In this document: positions 21,011 to 32,099 of the stretch, piece by piece
Numbering within the stretch: the stretch's first letter is position 1
Layout: each line of letters starts with the position of its first letter
Source of the DNA: Oehlia diaphana
Lineage: Eukaryota; Glomeromycota; Glomeromycetes; Glomerales; Glomeraceae
NCBI GenBank assembly: GCA_003833135.1
Contig: QZLH01000234.1
Span: forward strand, 20,652 to 61,938
Direction of reading: 5' to 3'
Length of the DNA: 41,287 bases
Position numbers and translations under genes: made by a program
Notes under the pieces: generated by a model
What the model was told of the DNA's origin: nothing
Seen by the model: the letters and a program-made list of their open reading frames with translations, nothing else
Database searches by the model: none

Positions 21011-23063
21011 ATGAGTAAGAGCTCAAAAAAAATTTAAGAACTACTATCGATTTTAACTCTAAAATTATCAACTTCAATAAAAAGTTACAGGCTGAAAATT
21101 TGGAGTATTTAAAGCAAAAGGAGGATATTGGAAATAAGATTAGCCAGTTAAATATATCTAGTGCTAAAGTTAGATTTCAACTTATTTCTGAACAGAAGTC
21201 TCATTCTGAGAGTTAACGTGAACTTAAAGCCAAATATACTGCCAAAATCAAATCGCTTAAATCAAATATTAAAACTCTGAAAAGAGAGGCAACTTTAGCC
21301 TAAAAAGCTTCATCTGCTGAAAAGGTCAAGATTCTTTCTCTCAAAACTAAAGTAGTTAAATTGGAAAGTAAATTGGAGGACTTGAAACTGGATCCGATGT
21401 TTCATAATTCAAATGTAATGGGAATAAAGATGGTCATTAGTCCTAAAAGACTGTAGTCCTACGGTCCTACATCATAAAAAGATGGACCAATCCATCTTAG
21501 TATAGGACTGTGGTCTTTCAGTTCTGTATCACATGTAATAAGACTGTTGGTCTTTTTAAGAACCGCAGTCTTTTAAAACTGGTTGGTCTTTTTTCTTTTT
21601 TTTTTTACAAATAAAAAAATTTTTTCCCTAAACTTTATTAGAAAATTATTTTCAGTTTAATTCTAGCTATATTTATGCAAAAATATTTTTTCATAATCAT
21701 GATATTGTGTTTTAGTTTTTTTCCAAAGTCCTTCAAAACTATAGTTTCAAAAATTTAAAGTTTTGAAATAAAAGCTTTAAACCGCAATATCTCATTATCT
21801 AGTGATTATAAAAGGATGTAACTACCACCATTCAAATCATCTCAACAAGACGTATCAAATGATATTAAAGTTATAATTTTAGAATTGATAAAAAAATTTT
21901 ACATTAGCAAAACTATTTGGTAACAAATTCAATAATTAATGGCTATCTATCAATCTTGGAAATATGATTTAGCCACCATTTGACGTGTCTCATTAAAACA
22001 ATTCGAATGGTATAATTTCATCTTTTTATGATTACTGGATGATGAAATATTCTGCTTAAACGCTTTTTTAGCGTTTGCATTTTGACAGGTAACTCTACAA
22101 GTAGGGAGAAGTGATTGTCATTAATAACTGGTTTGGAATTGGTCAGCCTTTATATTATTTTATAAAGACCTTAACCAGATTAATAGATTTATTTAATATA
22201 AAAATTATTTATTATATAAAGACCAGTATGAGAACTGGTCAGTTCTCAGGACTGATCATACTACGCCACAAAAAAATGTAAGACCGTGGTCCAGTCCTAC
22301 AGGTCCTAGGACTGACTGGTCTAGGACCGAGTAGGACCAGTAGGACTGATGACCATCCTTAAATAGGAGAGGTGATAGAGAAGTCAGCCAAAATAAACTC
22401 ATTCGAATCTAAAGAGATTGATTCTCTCAAGCTTGAATTGGAATAGGTAAAGGAGGATTTAATTTAAAAAAACATGAAATAGAATGCATAAAAAAAGGAA
22501 TAGCAACACATGAGATAACTAGTTGGAAAAGAAATGCTTTGTCTTTGGCGTGATTAAATTTAATAGAGGAAAATTCTTATCTTTGAGAGTTAGGATAATG
22601 AAGTAGATCCTCCATCCCTGTCTATGAATGATTCATCGCAAAACTACCAGGTTGGCTCAGTAATGATTTAAGATCTCTCGTCTATAAGCATAGTCTTAAA
22701 GATAAAATTATGAAATTTGATAAAAATTTTAAATTAGAGGCTTTACAAGAACTATTATCCCAGGATGAGATAATTTTGAGAAACCAGGCAGTTATTCTAC
22801 TTAATTAATCCATTTATAGTCAACTAGCATATTCTGAAAAAATTATTTCAAAAGAAGGGATTGCGAAGCAATCAGGTAGCGCAAAAGCAGTATCATCAGT
22901 TCAAGCAATACCTCTAGTACCGGTCATTTCTATTGTTTCAGACTTCTTAATGTTGCCTATGTTAATATATTTTATACTTACCTTATTACTTATTACAATT
23001 ATATGGTTCGTAATTAGGAAAAATATATGGAATTCATGGAGCACCAAGCTGAAAAAAAAGTGA
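21011..23063 (+). pseudogene. Coiled-coil protein with C-terminal membrane anchor, split by an inverted-repeat element
   Basis: From ATG 21011 the plus frame gives a highly charged coiled coil (NKKLQAENLEYLKQKEDIGN, then LKSNIKTLKREATL and LKTKVVKLESKLEDLKL) with stops where Gln fits. It is interrupted by the element 21426-22360. A coiled-coil stretch (KEIDSLKLELE) resumes afterwards. The last frame, to TGA 23061-23063, ends in a single hydrophobic span (about 22944-23013, MLIYFILTLLLITIIWF) and a short basic tail (KLKKK). A coiled coil plus one C-terminal TM is what an anchored structural or envelope-like protein would show. That role is speculation; a cellular origin is equally possible. 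Confidence 0.5.
21426..22360. mobile_element. Inverted-repeat element (about 935 bp) with TAGGACC/GGTCCTA subterminal repeats
   Basis: The left end AAAGATGGTCATTAGTCCTA is the inverse of the right end TAGGACTGATGACCATCCTT with three mismatches. Both arms carry many copies of AGTCCTA, GGTCCTA and their complements, the dense subterminal repeats seen in hAT-type MITEs. The target duplication is unclear (GGGAATA versus AAATAGG), so the superfamily is not settled. It interrupts the coiled-coil gene. Confidence 0.75.
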
Positions 23064-24001
23064 CTGGTACATTCAGACTAGCGATTTACACCTCCAGATA
23101 TATCTGAGGCTGGGTTATATAATCAGAGGTCAGAAGTTCAAAGATAGAAATTGAAGTTAGCTGGTATTATTGCATGAGAAAAAAATATATAAATAATATT
23201 ATAAGTATTCTTGTGGAGGTATGGCAATTTCAGCTAAGATGTACTTATCCATATAATTCAATGATCTCGTCTATATCTGCTACAGACGAATCATCAAAAT
23301 ACCTAGAAAGTTTATTGTAAAATTTTTATATATTTTTTAAGCCATTTTTTATTGCGCAAGTAGTATAATACAATGTATAGAAATACTAAGTATAAAATTA
23401 CATGTAAATTTCCAAATCTTCAAAATAAAAATTTTGGACAAATATACTGGTTAGCAAAATACTGGGTCAGTGGTAGTAACCAAAAGTAGTTGATGTAGTA
23501 GTATCCAAAGGTAATCAATATAATAATACCTAAAAATAATCAATGTAGTATTACCCCAAAGTATCCTAGAGTAGTAACTATATGAGAAAGAGTTCTAGGA
23601 AGGCTCAGGTGAAAACTAGAGTATAAATTTGGTAGTATCCATGGGTAGAATAATATATAGGAAAGAAATAGAAAATTATGCTTATAGATACTAATAGGTA
23701 GGAATGAGATCAGAAAGGCAGAAAAGTTCAGGAAAATACATGAAAAAAGGTATGAAAGCAATATAGTCTGAACTAATTTGGCACTTTGTGCCTTATCCTC
23801 AGCAATCAAAAGGGTCATAAAAGGCAGAATTGCAAGAATGGCATAACACTAACACTTCACATGTATCTTACTGGCAATCAAGTGAGTAAATAGATTGCAA
23901 CACATCTTTAGCAAATAGATGATGGATTGCAAACCAAAATGGCATCTTTTCATATTATTTCATGAAAAAGTGCCTCATCCAGCAATTAAGAGATTGGCAA
24001 T
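23064..24001. other. Intergenic DNA with a degenerate short repeat
   Basis: A degenerate unit of about 36 bp (GTAGTATCCAAAGGTAATCA and similar) recurs at about 23465-23580. A short coding-like relic on minus at about 23245-23310 (RYFDDSSVADIDEIIELYG) has no context. Confidence 0.35.
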
Positions 24002-24024
24002 CACTGGTCGAATGATGAGGTATC
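24002..24024. repeat. Left terminal inverted repeat of the CACTA element
   Basis: It begins CACTG, the superfamily hallmark, and is preceded by AAT. Confidence 0.78.
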
Positions 24025-24543
24025 AGGTTGTGCATATCGGATAAAATCGGAAAAATATCATAAACTGATATGCCACTGGCAGATCATTTTAAAAATTGAA
24101 CACATATCAGTAGCCAATAGGCCAGTGATATTCACATGATTATAAATGATTTTTTAAACTCATATCGACAATTTATCAGAAAAATTATGATTCTTATCAG
24201 ATATCCGATAAATTATTGATTTTTGTATGATAATAATACAATATTTATATTAATATTTTAAGCGTTAAAATTTTAATTACAAGTGAATTTTTCTATTAAT
24301 AAGAATAATTGACAAACATTCTTTTGGGTTTTTTTACCGATTTTTATAGTCCTACCAACAAATCGTCCTAAAATACTGTGTATTGATATGATACAATCAT
24401 GACTCAATTCATAAAATCTTTCTTCCATAATTCGATATTGCAGATATTTGTTCCATCTTTGTCAATTTGACAATGGTATCGACTTCTACGATCATCCGCT
24501 GGCTTATACCATCTGATAAATGCCAAATTGTGTTTTACTGGCC

Positions 24544-24787
24544 TAAGGTTGCTTGTCTAAACTTCTTCAAAATTCTACGATTAGTTTCGTCAAAATTTTA
24601 CTATAGATTTATTATAGTTTCGGCAGAGTTTCGGCAGTTTTGGCATTTATAATAAGTTTTGGCAGTTTCGCCTTTCTCCAGAGTTTCGCCAGTTTTTTAA
24701 TATAACTTTAATATAGTTTTGGCAGAATTTCACTTTTCGGCAAAATGCCATCTTGCCTAAACCCTTAGGTTTCGGCAAGCAACCTTA
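24544..24787. mobile_element. hAT-family MITE with perfect 8-bp duplication TACTGGCC
   Basis: The termini are TAAGGTTGCTTG and CAAGCAACCTTA, a perfect 12-bp inverted repeat that extends imperfectly. It is flanked by TACTGGCC at 24536-24543 and 24788-24795. The 244-bp body is made of repeated TTTCGGCAG/TTTTGGCAG words. It is inserted in the last exon of the transposase; the coding sequence resumes on both sides of it. Confidence 0.9.
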
Positions 24788-25425
24788 TACTGGCCCTATA
24801 CCTGATAAAACTATAGTATGTTCAAAAAAGAACTAAACTCGACCAGGAAAAATTTCAGTTGTATTATTATTATCTAAAACAAATCGAGATAATATATTCG
24901 CTGATCTGGAGTGTCTTGCCAAAAATGTGGACCCGAATACTTCAGCACCAAGCCTCAATCTACCAAATTGGTTAACTTTTGGTAAAACTGTTATTGAATT
25001 TAATGATGAAACATGTATTTTCGATAGTACTACAAAAGAATAATCATAAGCATTATTGTAATATTCTACTAATAATTCTTGTACTTCCAGTTGTAAATTT
25101 ACATTTTTTTTCATTGGTTTAAGTAATGTTCTTGGAAAGGGTTCCGATCCCATTCCTGCTTTTTCTTTTACATTTTTTGACATTGATAGAAAGTCTGAAT
25201 AATCCAACAAATCAAAATTGTCATATGCTGCAAGACTGCCAACAGTTTCTCTAAATGCGATATAAGGCAAACATGCCGAAAGGTATTGGTTCTCAATGTT
25301 ATATAATGATAATTTATCAAGAAAAGCGTAATTTTTAACGATTCTAAGTAATTCTGGTTCTATTTGTCGATTACTATTATGTAAAGACCCTATAATAAAT
25401 TCTGGTTAAATAAATATATACATTA

Positions 25426-27063
25426 TCGCCGTTTTCAAAATGGTGTAGTACAATGTTGATCATCAAATAAAAAAACTCCCTAATTTTTTGCGAATATTTT
25501 AAACTCGCTATATGTGTTGCGTTCTTCTCTTGAGATTACCCAAGATTCCCCAGCAATAATTCCATTATTAGGTTTGTTTACAGTTTCTCTTTGAATTTTG
25601 AATCAAGTTATTATGTACTATTTTGAGTTTCTTTCGTCCAAAGTTCGCGATTACTGGCGATTATTGTGATTATTGGCGATTACTAAAAAACTCTTACATC
25701 TCTTTCAAACTTTTGAGTTTCTCACTATATTTTTCTATTCTTAGACATTATTTTTTCTCTTGTTATAACAGTTAAAATCAATTACACTGATAATATTAAT
25801 AGGATTTTGTAAGTAATTTCAAATTTTTATTCATTGTAATTATATAGCGTTATTTAATGTAATTTAACATTTTATGTAAATTAAAATTGGCTTTAGAGAG
25901 TCATACAAAGATAATTTACAAATATTGGAATATAATAATGTAATTTTCATTAAAATTTTATAAATATTGGCGGGGTTATAAGGATTCTTTATAACAATAC
26001 TTTTTTATTATAATAAATATTACACACTGGCAGAACAACTTTAAGCAAGCAAAATTAGGTTTAAAAATTAAATAAAGTTATTAGGTAGGTGCGGAAATGC
26101 TCAAAANNNNNNNNNNNNNNNNNNNNNNNNNNNNNNNNNNNNNNNNNNNNNNNNNNNNNNNNNNNNNNNNNNNNNNNNNNNNNNNNNNNNNNNNNNNNNN
26201 NNNNNNNNNNNNNNNNNNNNNNNNNNNNNNNNNNNNNNNNNNNNNNNNNNNNNNNNNNNNNNNNNNNNNNNNNNNNNNNNNNNNNNNNNNNNNNNNNNNN
26301 NNNNNNNNNNNNNNNNNNNNNNNNNNNNNNNNNNNNNNNNNNNNNNNNNNNNNNNNNNNNNNNNNNNNNNNNNNNNNNNNNNNNNNNNNNNNNNNNNNNN
26401 NNNNNNNNNNNNNNNNNNNNNNNNNNNNNNNNNNNNNNNNNNNNNNNNNNNNNNNNNNNNNNNNNNNNNNNNNNNNNNNNNNNNNNNNNNNNNNNNNNNN
26501 NNNNNNNNNNNNNNNNNNNNNNNNNNNNNNNNNNNNNNNNNNNNNNNNNNNNNNNNNNNNNNNNNNNNNNNNNNNNNNNNNNNNNNNNNNNNNNNNNNNN
26601 NNNNNNNNNNNNNNNNNNNNNNNNNNNNNNNNNNNNNNNNNNNNNNNNNNNNNNNNNNNNNNNNNNNNNNNNNNNNNNNNNNNNNNNNNNNNNNNNNNNN
26701 NNNNNNNNNNNNNNNNNNNNNNNNNNNNNNNNNNNNNNNNNNNNNNNNNNNNNNNNNNNNNNNNNNNNNNNNNNNNNNNNNNNNNNNNNNNNNNNNNNNN
26801 NNNNNNNTATATCTTAAAGTGATATATTATTAGGATTTAATGTGTAATTACATAAAATAAGGATTTAAAGCTATAAAATGTAAATAAAAATTGAAGTTTT
26901 TCACGCGAGTCAAAATTTTTATTTATTGTTTCGCACAAATCACATGATAATACTAACATTTTATTGGCCAATTTTTATGGATTTGTCACATGACTGGTAT
27001 TCATAATGGGTATTCGAATTTTATGCATGATCAACATGTACTACACTATTTTGAAAACGGCGA
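25426..27063. mobile_element. TA-flanked (Tc1/mariner-like) element inside the transposase intron
   Basis: The left terminus TCGCCGTTTTCAAAATGGTG (then TAGTACAATGTTGATCAT) has an inverse partner at the right end, TCGCCGTTTTCAAAATAGTG (then TAGTACATGTTGATCAT). That is about 38 bp with one substitution and one indel. TA flanks both ends (25424-25425 and 27064-27065). It is about 1.64 kb including the 701-base gap, so any transposase gene inside cannot be judged. No coding signal is clear in the visible 940 bases. Confidence 0.8.
26107..26807. other. Assembly gap (701 N)
   Basis: Unknown sequence. It lies wholly within the TA-flanked element. The true length may differ. Confidence 0.99.
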
Positions 27064-29460
27064 TAAATATTGCTAAGTTATCAGAGAATTTTAATTGGAA
27101 TTATATTACCTAATAAGCCATTCATTCTTTTAAAACTATAGCACCAAAATGAATATAGTGAACTATAGTCAAATACACATTCGTATATATGTAAATATAA
27201 ATGTATATTTGGCATTATCTTTTCTGGTCTATAACTTCTTTCGACAAGTTTTACCATGGATAAAAGGCATCTATGTACCTCTTCTAATATTGTCTTAGAA
27301 ACAATTCGACATGTGAGAATATTGCAAGCTTATACAAAATATGACAATATTTTTCTATCATCTTCCTGAAGTAGATCCCAAGTGATAGTAGTAGCATATA
27401 CGAGTATAAAGGTTTTCCATTGGTCAGCAGTAAATTCTGAAAAACCTTTTCCCATTGCAATTTTACCTGGGATTCTACCCTATTATTTTATTCACTATTT
27501 GCTTTGCTCTTACGGTAGCTACCGCAACTAGTGTAGCTACATTAGCATCCAAGAAGAGAAATTTGATTATTGGAAAAGGTGATTGGATTTCCTCAAGAGC
27601 AGTCAATGGATTTGTTAAATGTGCCAAGAAAGATGATAACAACAAAAAAGACAATAAAAAGAACTATCTGATGGTAATTCTAGCTCATTGGCCCGTTCTT
27701 GCATATTCGCTAAATGATTTGGTGTTAATCTACCTTCTTCAATCCACAGTCGAGTTACAATCTATTTAGCAATTCCCAGAAAAAGGCAGTGCATAGGATC
27801 AACAATAAGGAATTGAGCGAGGTTAAAGTAGAGTAAACAATGCATTTCTGACCAACGCACCAAATTCTTGGAAATATATTTTTTTGTGCATCCTCGGTGT
27901 TGCATTCTTTCTATAAACTAGCATTATTTTTTATTTCTTTGACATCTCTAGGCACAAACCATTGATCTATATTGGTAAATCCACCAAAGTTTGCCTTAAA
28001 GTTACTTTCTATATTAGCTTTCTTTTTACATCTATAACATGCAATACAGGCTGATATATGTCCACAGAGTTTTTGTGCTGCTGGTATATCGCATGCACAA
28101 CATATTATTGCAGCTCGTATATGTTTACCGGTAGAGCTTTCATATGTACTAGATAGATCGATACCTTCCACAATTCCATAAATTGATCGATTATAGGAGC
28201 TAAATAATGATTCAATTGATGTAATTTTGGTTCATTAGGACCAGGAATTACCGCCAAAGTTATTATATTGGAAGTTTTAAACCTTTCACTTCGTGGCAAA
28301 TTACATATAACTCCATATATTACTTCTACATTGTATTAGGCATTGGTGAAAGGTTGGAACCAGTCAAGGTTCAACATAATTCCTAGATGACTATCCGATA
28401 CTTCATGTCAGAAAAATGCTTGGTTATTTGTTGGATCTTTGAAATTTTTCCAAATTCTTCCATCGTATATATCCGATAACTCCTGATAATTATTGGATCA
28501 GATTGTCCATTTCCTACAGGATTCTTCAAATCCTTTTTTATTATACAATCGTTGTAATTGAAGTTTGATATTAGCGATAGGAAAAATAAGGGATGGTCGA
28601 TATTGGTTTATAGTCACTTGCTTTGTAATAATTGCATTACAAGGAGATCTTAAATTAGCCATCAGGTGATTCGGAAAATCTTGATATGTACAATGATATG
28701 GCTCATCGATTAGCAAATCTTTTATCACGTATAATTTGCAACATTTCTTGCAAGTTGCATATTTGATTGCTTGATCACTAACACCAAATAATTTGCGTGC
28801 CATATATAAAGATGTCAGAAATTCTGAATAAGCAATTTTATCATAAAAATTAGCATATATCTCATAAATTTTATGAGAAAATTGGTAGCTGTATCGGGTA
28901 ACCGATATCTCTCTTGATATTTAAGAATTCAAATTACAATCCAAGCAAATCCTTGGTTAATACTTGTAATTGGTATGTTGTCAAAATGATCTTCAATATC
29001 TGGAGCATCAAAATTGACAGTTTGTTTGTCATTATCATATTCTGAGTCAGATTTATTTTCATTACCATTATCATCATCTTCATTGATATTTAAAAATTGT
29101 TCAATTAAAGATAATGGACAATTAATGTTACTGGTATTGCCAACACTGTGCTTTTTAGGTCTTTAACAAGAAAATTAAATTTTTGTTCCTGTTCATCATC
29201 ATTGCTATTATTAACATCTATCTCCATAAGATTATCAGAAACACCTACATTAATATAAGACGATGTTTCTTTCTCAATTTGTGTATCAATTAAATTTCTT
29301 GATCCAAATTCTCTTTCTGTCATATGCATTGCTTTTATTTGTACATAGGTCAACTTTTGCACCTTTACATAAATTGCAATTGCATACTACATGTTGTCTT
29401 GTTCTTACTTTAAATTTTTTTGAACCACTACTATTTGTTATGCTTTTTCTTGATTTACAT

Positions 29461-30180
29461 GTCATAGTAATTAAAGAAAGTTTTGGAATTAATTCTTACA
29501 ATTATTATCATTTACAGTATCATCGATTTCAATGATGACAAAGTATGTGGCTAAACTTGCTGATCATAAAAATATCAGTAAACTTGTAAAAATATCAGCT
29601 AAACTTGCTGATTGTAAAAATATCAGTAACTTTTTAGTAGTTTATTAATAAATATAAGAAAACAAAAACTTTTCTTATTAATTCTTCTTGCATAGACATA
29701 TCAATAACTCAAAATTGCAATAATTTTAAAAAATTTGCTTTCACAATAGACATATCGGCAAATTTCTTCTTGTGATAGATATATCAATAACTTGAAATTG
29801 ATAATTAAAAAATTTGCTTTCACAATAGACATATCGGCAAACTGAAAATATACTTTTGAATTTAACTATATTAGACTAATAACAATACAAATAAATATTT
29901 ATTAAATATAATTACGTGAGTCTAATTTAAAGAATACAGGAAAATGTAATTACGTGAGACAATTCAGAAAATACATAATTATATAAAAAATAATAAGGCT
30001 TACTTTTACGTTCAAAAATAAATTCAATATTTTATCTCTTTTAATTACGTTTAAAAATAAATTCTATATTTTATTTAACATTATGCGCACCCCAAAAGCC
30101 TTCAAAATAAATCAATTTCCCAAAAGAAAGTTTATTTCTAGTTCAAATTGAAATAAAGAAAAAAAAATTTTAAAATTTCA
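29461..30180. promoter_or_regulatory. Divergent promoter interval of the CACTA element, with short repeats
   Basis: This lies between the transposase start (minus) and the RS-rich gene (plus). It holds repeated AAAATATCAG words (29565-29630) and two copies of CTTTCACAATAGACATATCGGCAAA separated by about 80 bp (29740-29840). TATCGG/TATCAG words also occur at the element ends, so transposase-binding sites are possible. This is inferred. Confidence 0.4.
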
Positions 30181-31916
30181 AATACGAAACACAATAGAGC
30201 TAATAAGGATCATAGTGATGGTTCCGAGAAAACTGATAGTAGTAGTAATAGCAGAAGTTCAAGTGTTGACGTGAGTCGTGATAGAAGTTCCAAAACTAAA
30301 AGTCACTGTAAGAAGTCCAAAAGAAATGCAAGCCGCAGTAGTTTGATGAGTCATGAAGAAAGAAATACAAGCTGTGGTCGTTCAATGGGTAATAAAGAAA
30401 GAAATAAGAGCCGTAGTAGTTCGACGAGTCATGAAGAGAGAAACAAGAGCCATGGTCGTTTAATGACTAGTAAAGAAAGAAATAGTCATTCAAAAACCAA
30501 AAGCTACAAAAGAAGCATCATAAGAATGAGCCATAGCAGAAGTTTTGAAGGAACTGAAAATCACAGCAGTTCCGAAACTAACAACTGCAGCAAAAGTTCT
30601 AGAAGTTCAAAAAGAGACAATAGGAGATACAACAGGAGCTATTGGAAACCAGAAAGAGATGGTATAATAATTGTTATTAGCAATAGAAATAATTGGATTA
30701 CATATTTATTAAATTTTATTAATTAATTTTAAGAGCTATTCTCCATTCGTTCAACCCTAAATTATTTGGTTGAAGAAGTGCATATTTTAAAAATGAAACA
30801 ATCGTATAATAATACAACAATCAATCGAGATGAATCGGTATCTCCAGAACCAACTGTCCAAAGTCAACACAAAGTTCTTCAAGACATGACTATTGAACAA
30901 TTTAAATCATTTAGGATAATGTTTAGATTATCATTATTGTTAATTTGACTGCAGATCAGAGCTAATCGGTCTATTTTTATTTTTTTTTATTTTGTAAAAT
31001 TTAAAATTAGGACGAAATTGTACAAATTCTAGCGGGTTTTGATGATTCTCTTTCACTTGACTATACTAAATCGTGGAATGAGATTTATAAACATGTTAGT
31101 AAAAACATAATGCCGGCAGTCGATAAAGCACAAAATAGTAGAATCCAGTACAAACCAACAGAACTTAAATATATTCTGCAACAACTACATTGCCATAGAC
31201 GTAAAAATTGGCAAATTTCGCAAGATGATGAGAAGTCAAAAGTGAATAAAAAAAGAAAAGGGACTAATGCAAGACATTCTGATATGAGTACTTTTTTAGA
31301 TGTCAGATCATTAGTAGGGACTTATCTATTTTTATTAATTTATTTAGAAGAAAGAAAGACAAAAGCGTGGATTTCTGCACATGTATAATACAAATGATCC
31401 TGTTTTTTTGTATTCACAACCAAGCTCATTGTCAGATAAGAAATACAAAAAAGATATTGAGGAATTAGCTACTAATGAAGCTTACCATTCTGACGAGATG
31501 TTGGAAACAGATGAAGAAAAGGCACAAAAAGAAATTGCAAAGAACGTTCAACCTAAGAATAAGGATAAATCGGATAAACATGTAATACGTGTGTATGATA
31601 AACCATGGAGATCCAGAAAGGTAAATAGAAAAGACCAATGTATTTTTCATCTTTTTTATTTATGCTTTCTTTATTACACACATAAATATAGCTCAAAAAG
31701 CTCCTTTGACATGCTGATAAAGTAGGAGAGTCGGTACAAAATATCAAAGTACAAAGAAAGAGATGGTATAATGACAATGATTACCAAGATCGTTCCACAC
31801 CACCAGATGGTGCTCCCGAATGGACCATATCATCCTCATACATCCTGGATACTGATGAACGGAATGGAGAAAAAGGAGAAGAAGAAATTGCGCAATTATC
31901 GACACATGATAAATAG
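30181..31916 (+). pseudogene. RS-rich partner gene of the CACTA element (second ORF)
   Basis: This is a multi-exon plus-strand gene. Exon A (from about 30181 to 30661) encodes an Arg/Ser/Lys-rich region with an internal repeat (pieces SHEERN, NKERN, SKERN), like an RS domain. Exon B (30734 to about 30915) follows a 72-nt intron and continues QSQHKVLQDMTIEQFKSF. Exon C (31011 to about 31313) reads DEIVQILAGFDDSLSLDYTK and ILQQLHCHRRKNWQIS. Exon D (about 31348-31620) is acidic and ends VIRVYDKPWRSRK at GTAAAT. Exon E (31692-31916) reads KRWYNDNDYQDRSTPPDGAP and PEWTISSSYIL before TAG, with a TGA six codons in where Arg would fit. The start codon and the B/C and C/D junctions are not resolved. 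I read it as the accessory gene of the transposon, by position analogous to TnpA, with no detectable family relation. Confidence 0.5.
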
Positions 31917-32099
31917 TATACAATATTTAGGTAGAATTTTTATACAATTGTAATAATAATTAATTAATATATAGGATATTTTGGCTAGTTATTACTTCAA
32001 TAAAAAATTTTTTTATGCAAATTAATGATACCGATATGAGTAAATATTTAACCGATATATAGAAAATAAAAATATTTTATGGAGTCGATCATTGACTTC

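Larger units (their letters stand above)
25390..27109 (-). other. Transposase intron enlarged by a transposon
   Basis: The donor is TTATTAG/GTAATATAATT at 27109 and the acceptor TTTATTATAG at 25390. Joining the exons gives GLLGSLHNSN in phase. Without the nested element (25426-27063 plus one TA) the intron would be about 80 nt, a normal size here. Confidence 0.75.
24272..29460 (-). pseudogene. tnp2: Tnp2-family CACTA transposase, decayed
   Basis: The start is ATG 29458-29460 (MTCKSRKSITNSSG) with an N-terminal Cys cluster (CNCNLC). Tnp2 blocks follow in order: MARKLFGVSDQ and CKKCCKLYVI (28700-28803); LGIMLNLDWFQPF (about 28370); LPRSERFKTSNIITLAVIPG and PNEPKLHQLNHYLAP; GIDLSSTYESSTGKHIRAAI and a Cys-rich CGHISACIACYRC; then LIVDPMHCLFLGIAK (about 27795). 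A large intron (25390-27109) joins RMNGLLG to SLHNSNRQIEPELLRIVKNY, and the last exon is open to TAG 24833. Past that stop the C-terminus continues to about 24272, cut by the MITE at 24544-24787. Further stops lie near 28410, 28348 and 27764, with frame changes near 28160 and 27690. The family excises and inserts CACTA elements. This copy cannot make the protein. Confidence 0.8.

Noticed and set aside
15630..23063. Alternative genetic code (stops read as Gln/Arg)
   Set aside because: All three stop types occur, frameshifts are also present, and the better-preserved genes (RING part, Uma2-like) use stops normally.
15400..23400. LTRs flanking the integrase/Gag region
   Set aside because: I looked for long direct repeats near both ends and found none by eye; a dot plot would be needed.
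24467..24652. Plus-strand frame
   Set aside because: It crosses the edge of the hAT MITE and lies opposite the transposase C-terminus.
26089..26822. Two long open frames over the gap
   Set aside because: They consist almost wholly of unknown bases.
27455..27769. Plus-strand frame with a hydrophobic N-terminus
   Set aside because: It lies opposite the transposase coding sequence; the minus strand shows the recognisable family motifs.
29565..29840. CRISPR-like spaced repeats
   Set aside because: There are only a few imperfect repeats in a eukaryotic transposon promoter region, with no regular spacer length and no cas genes.
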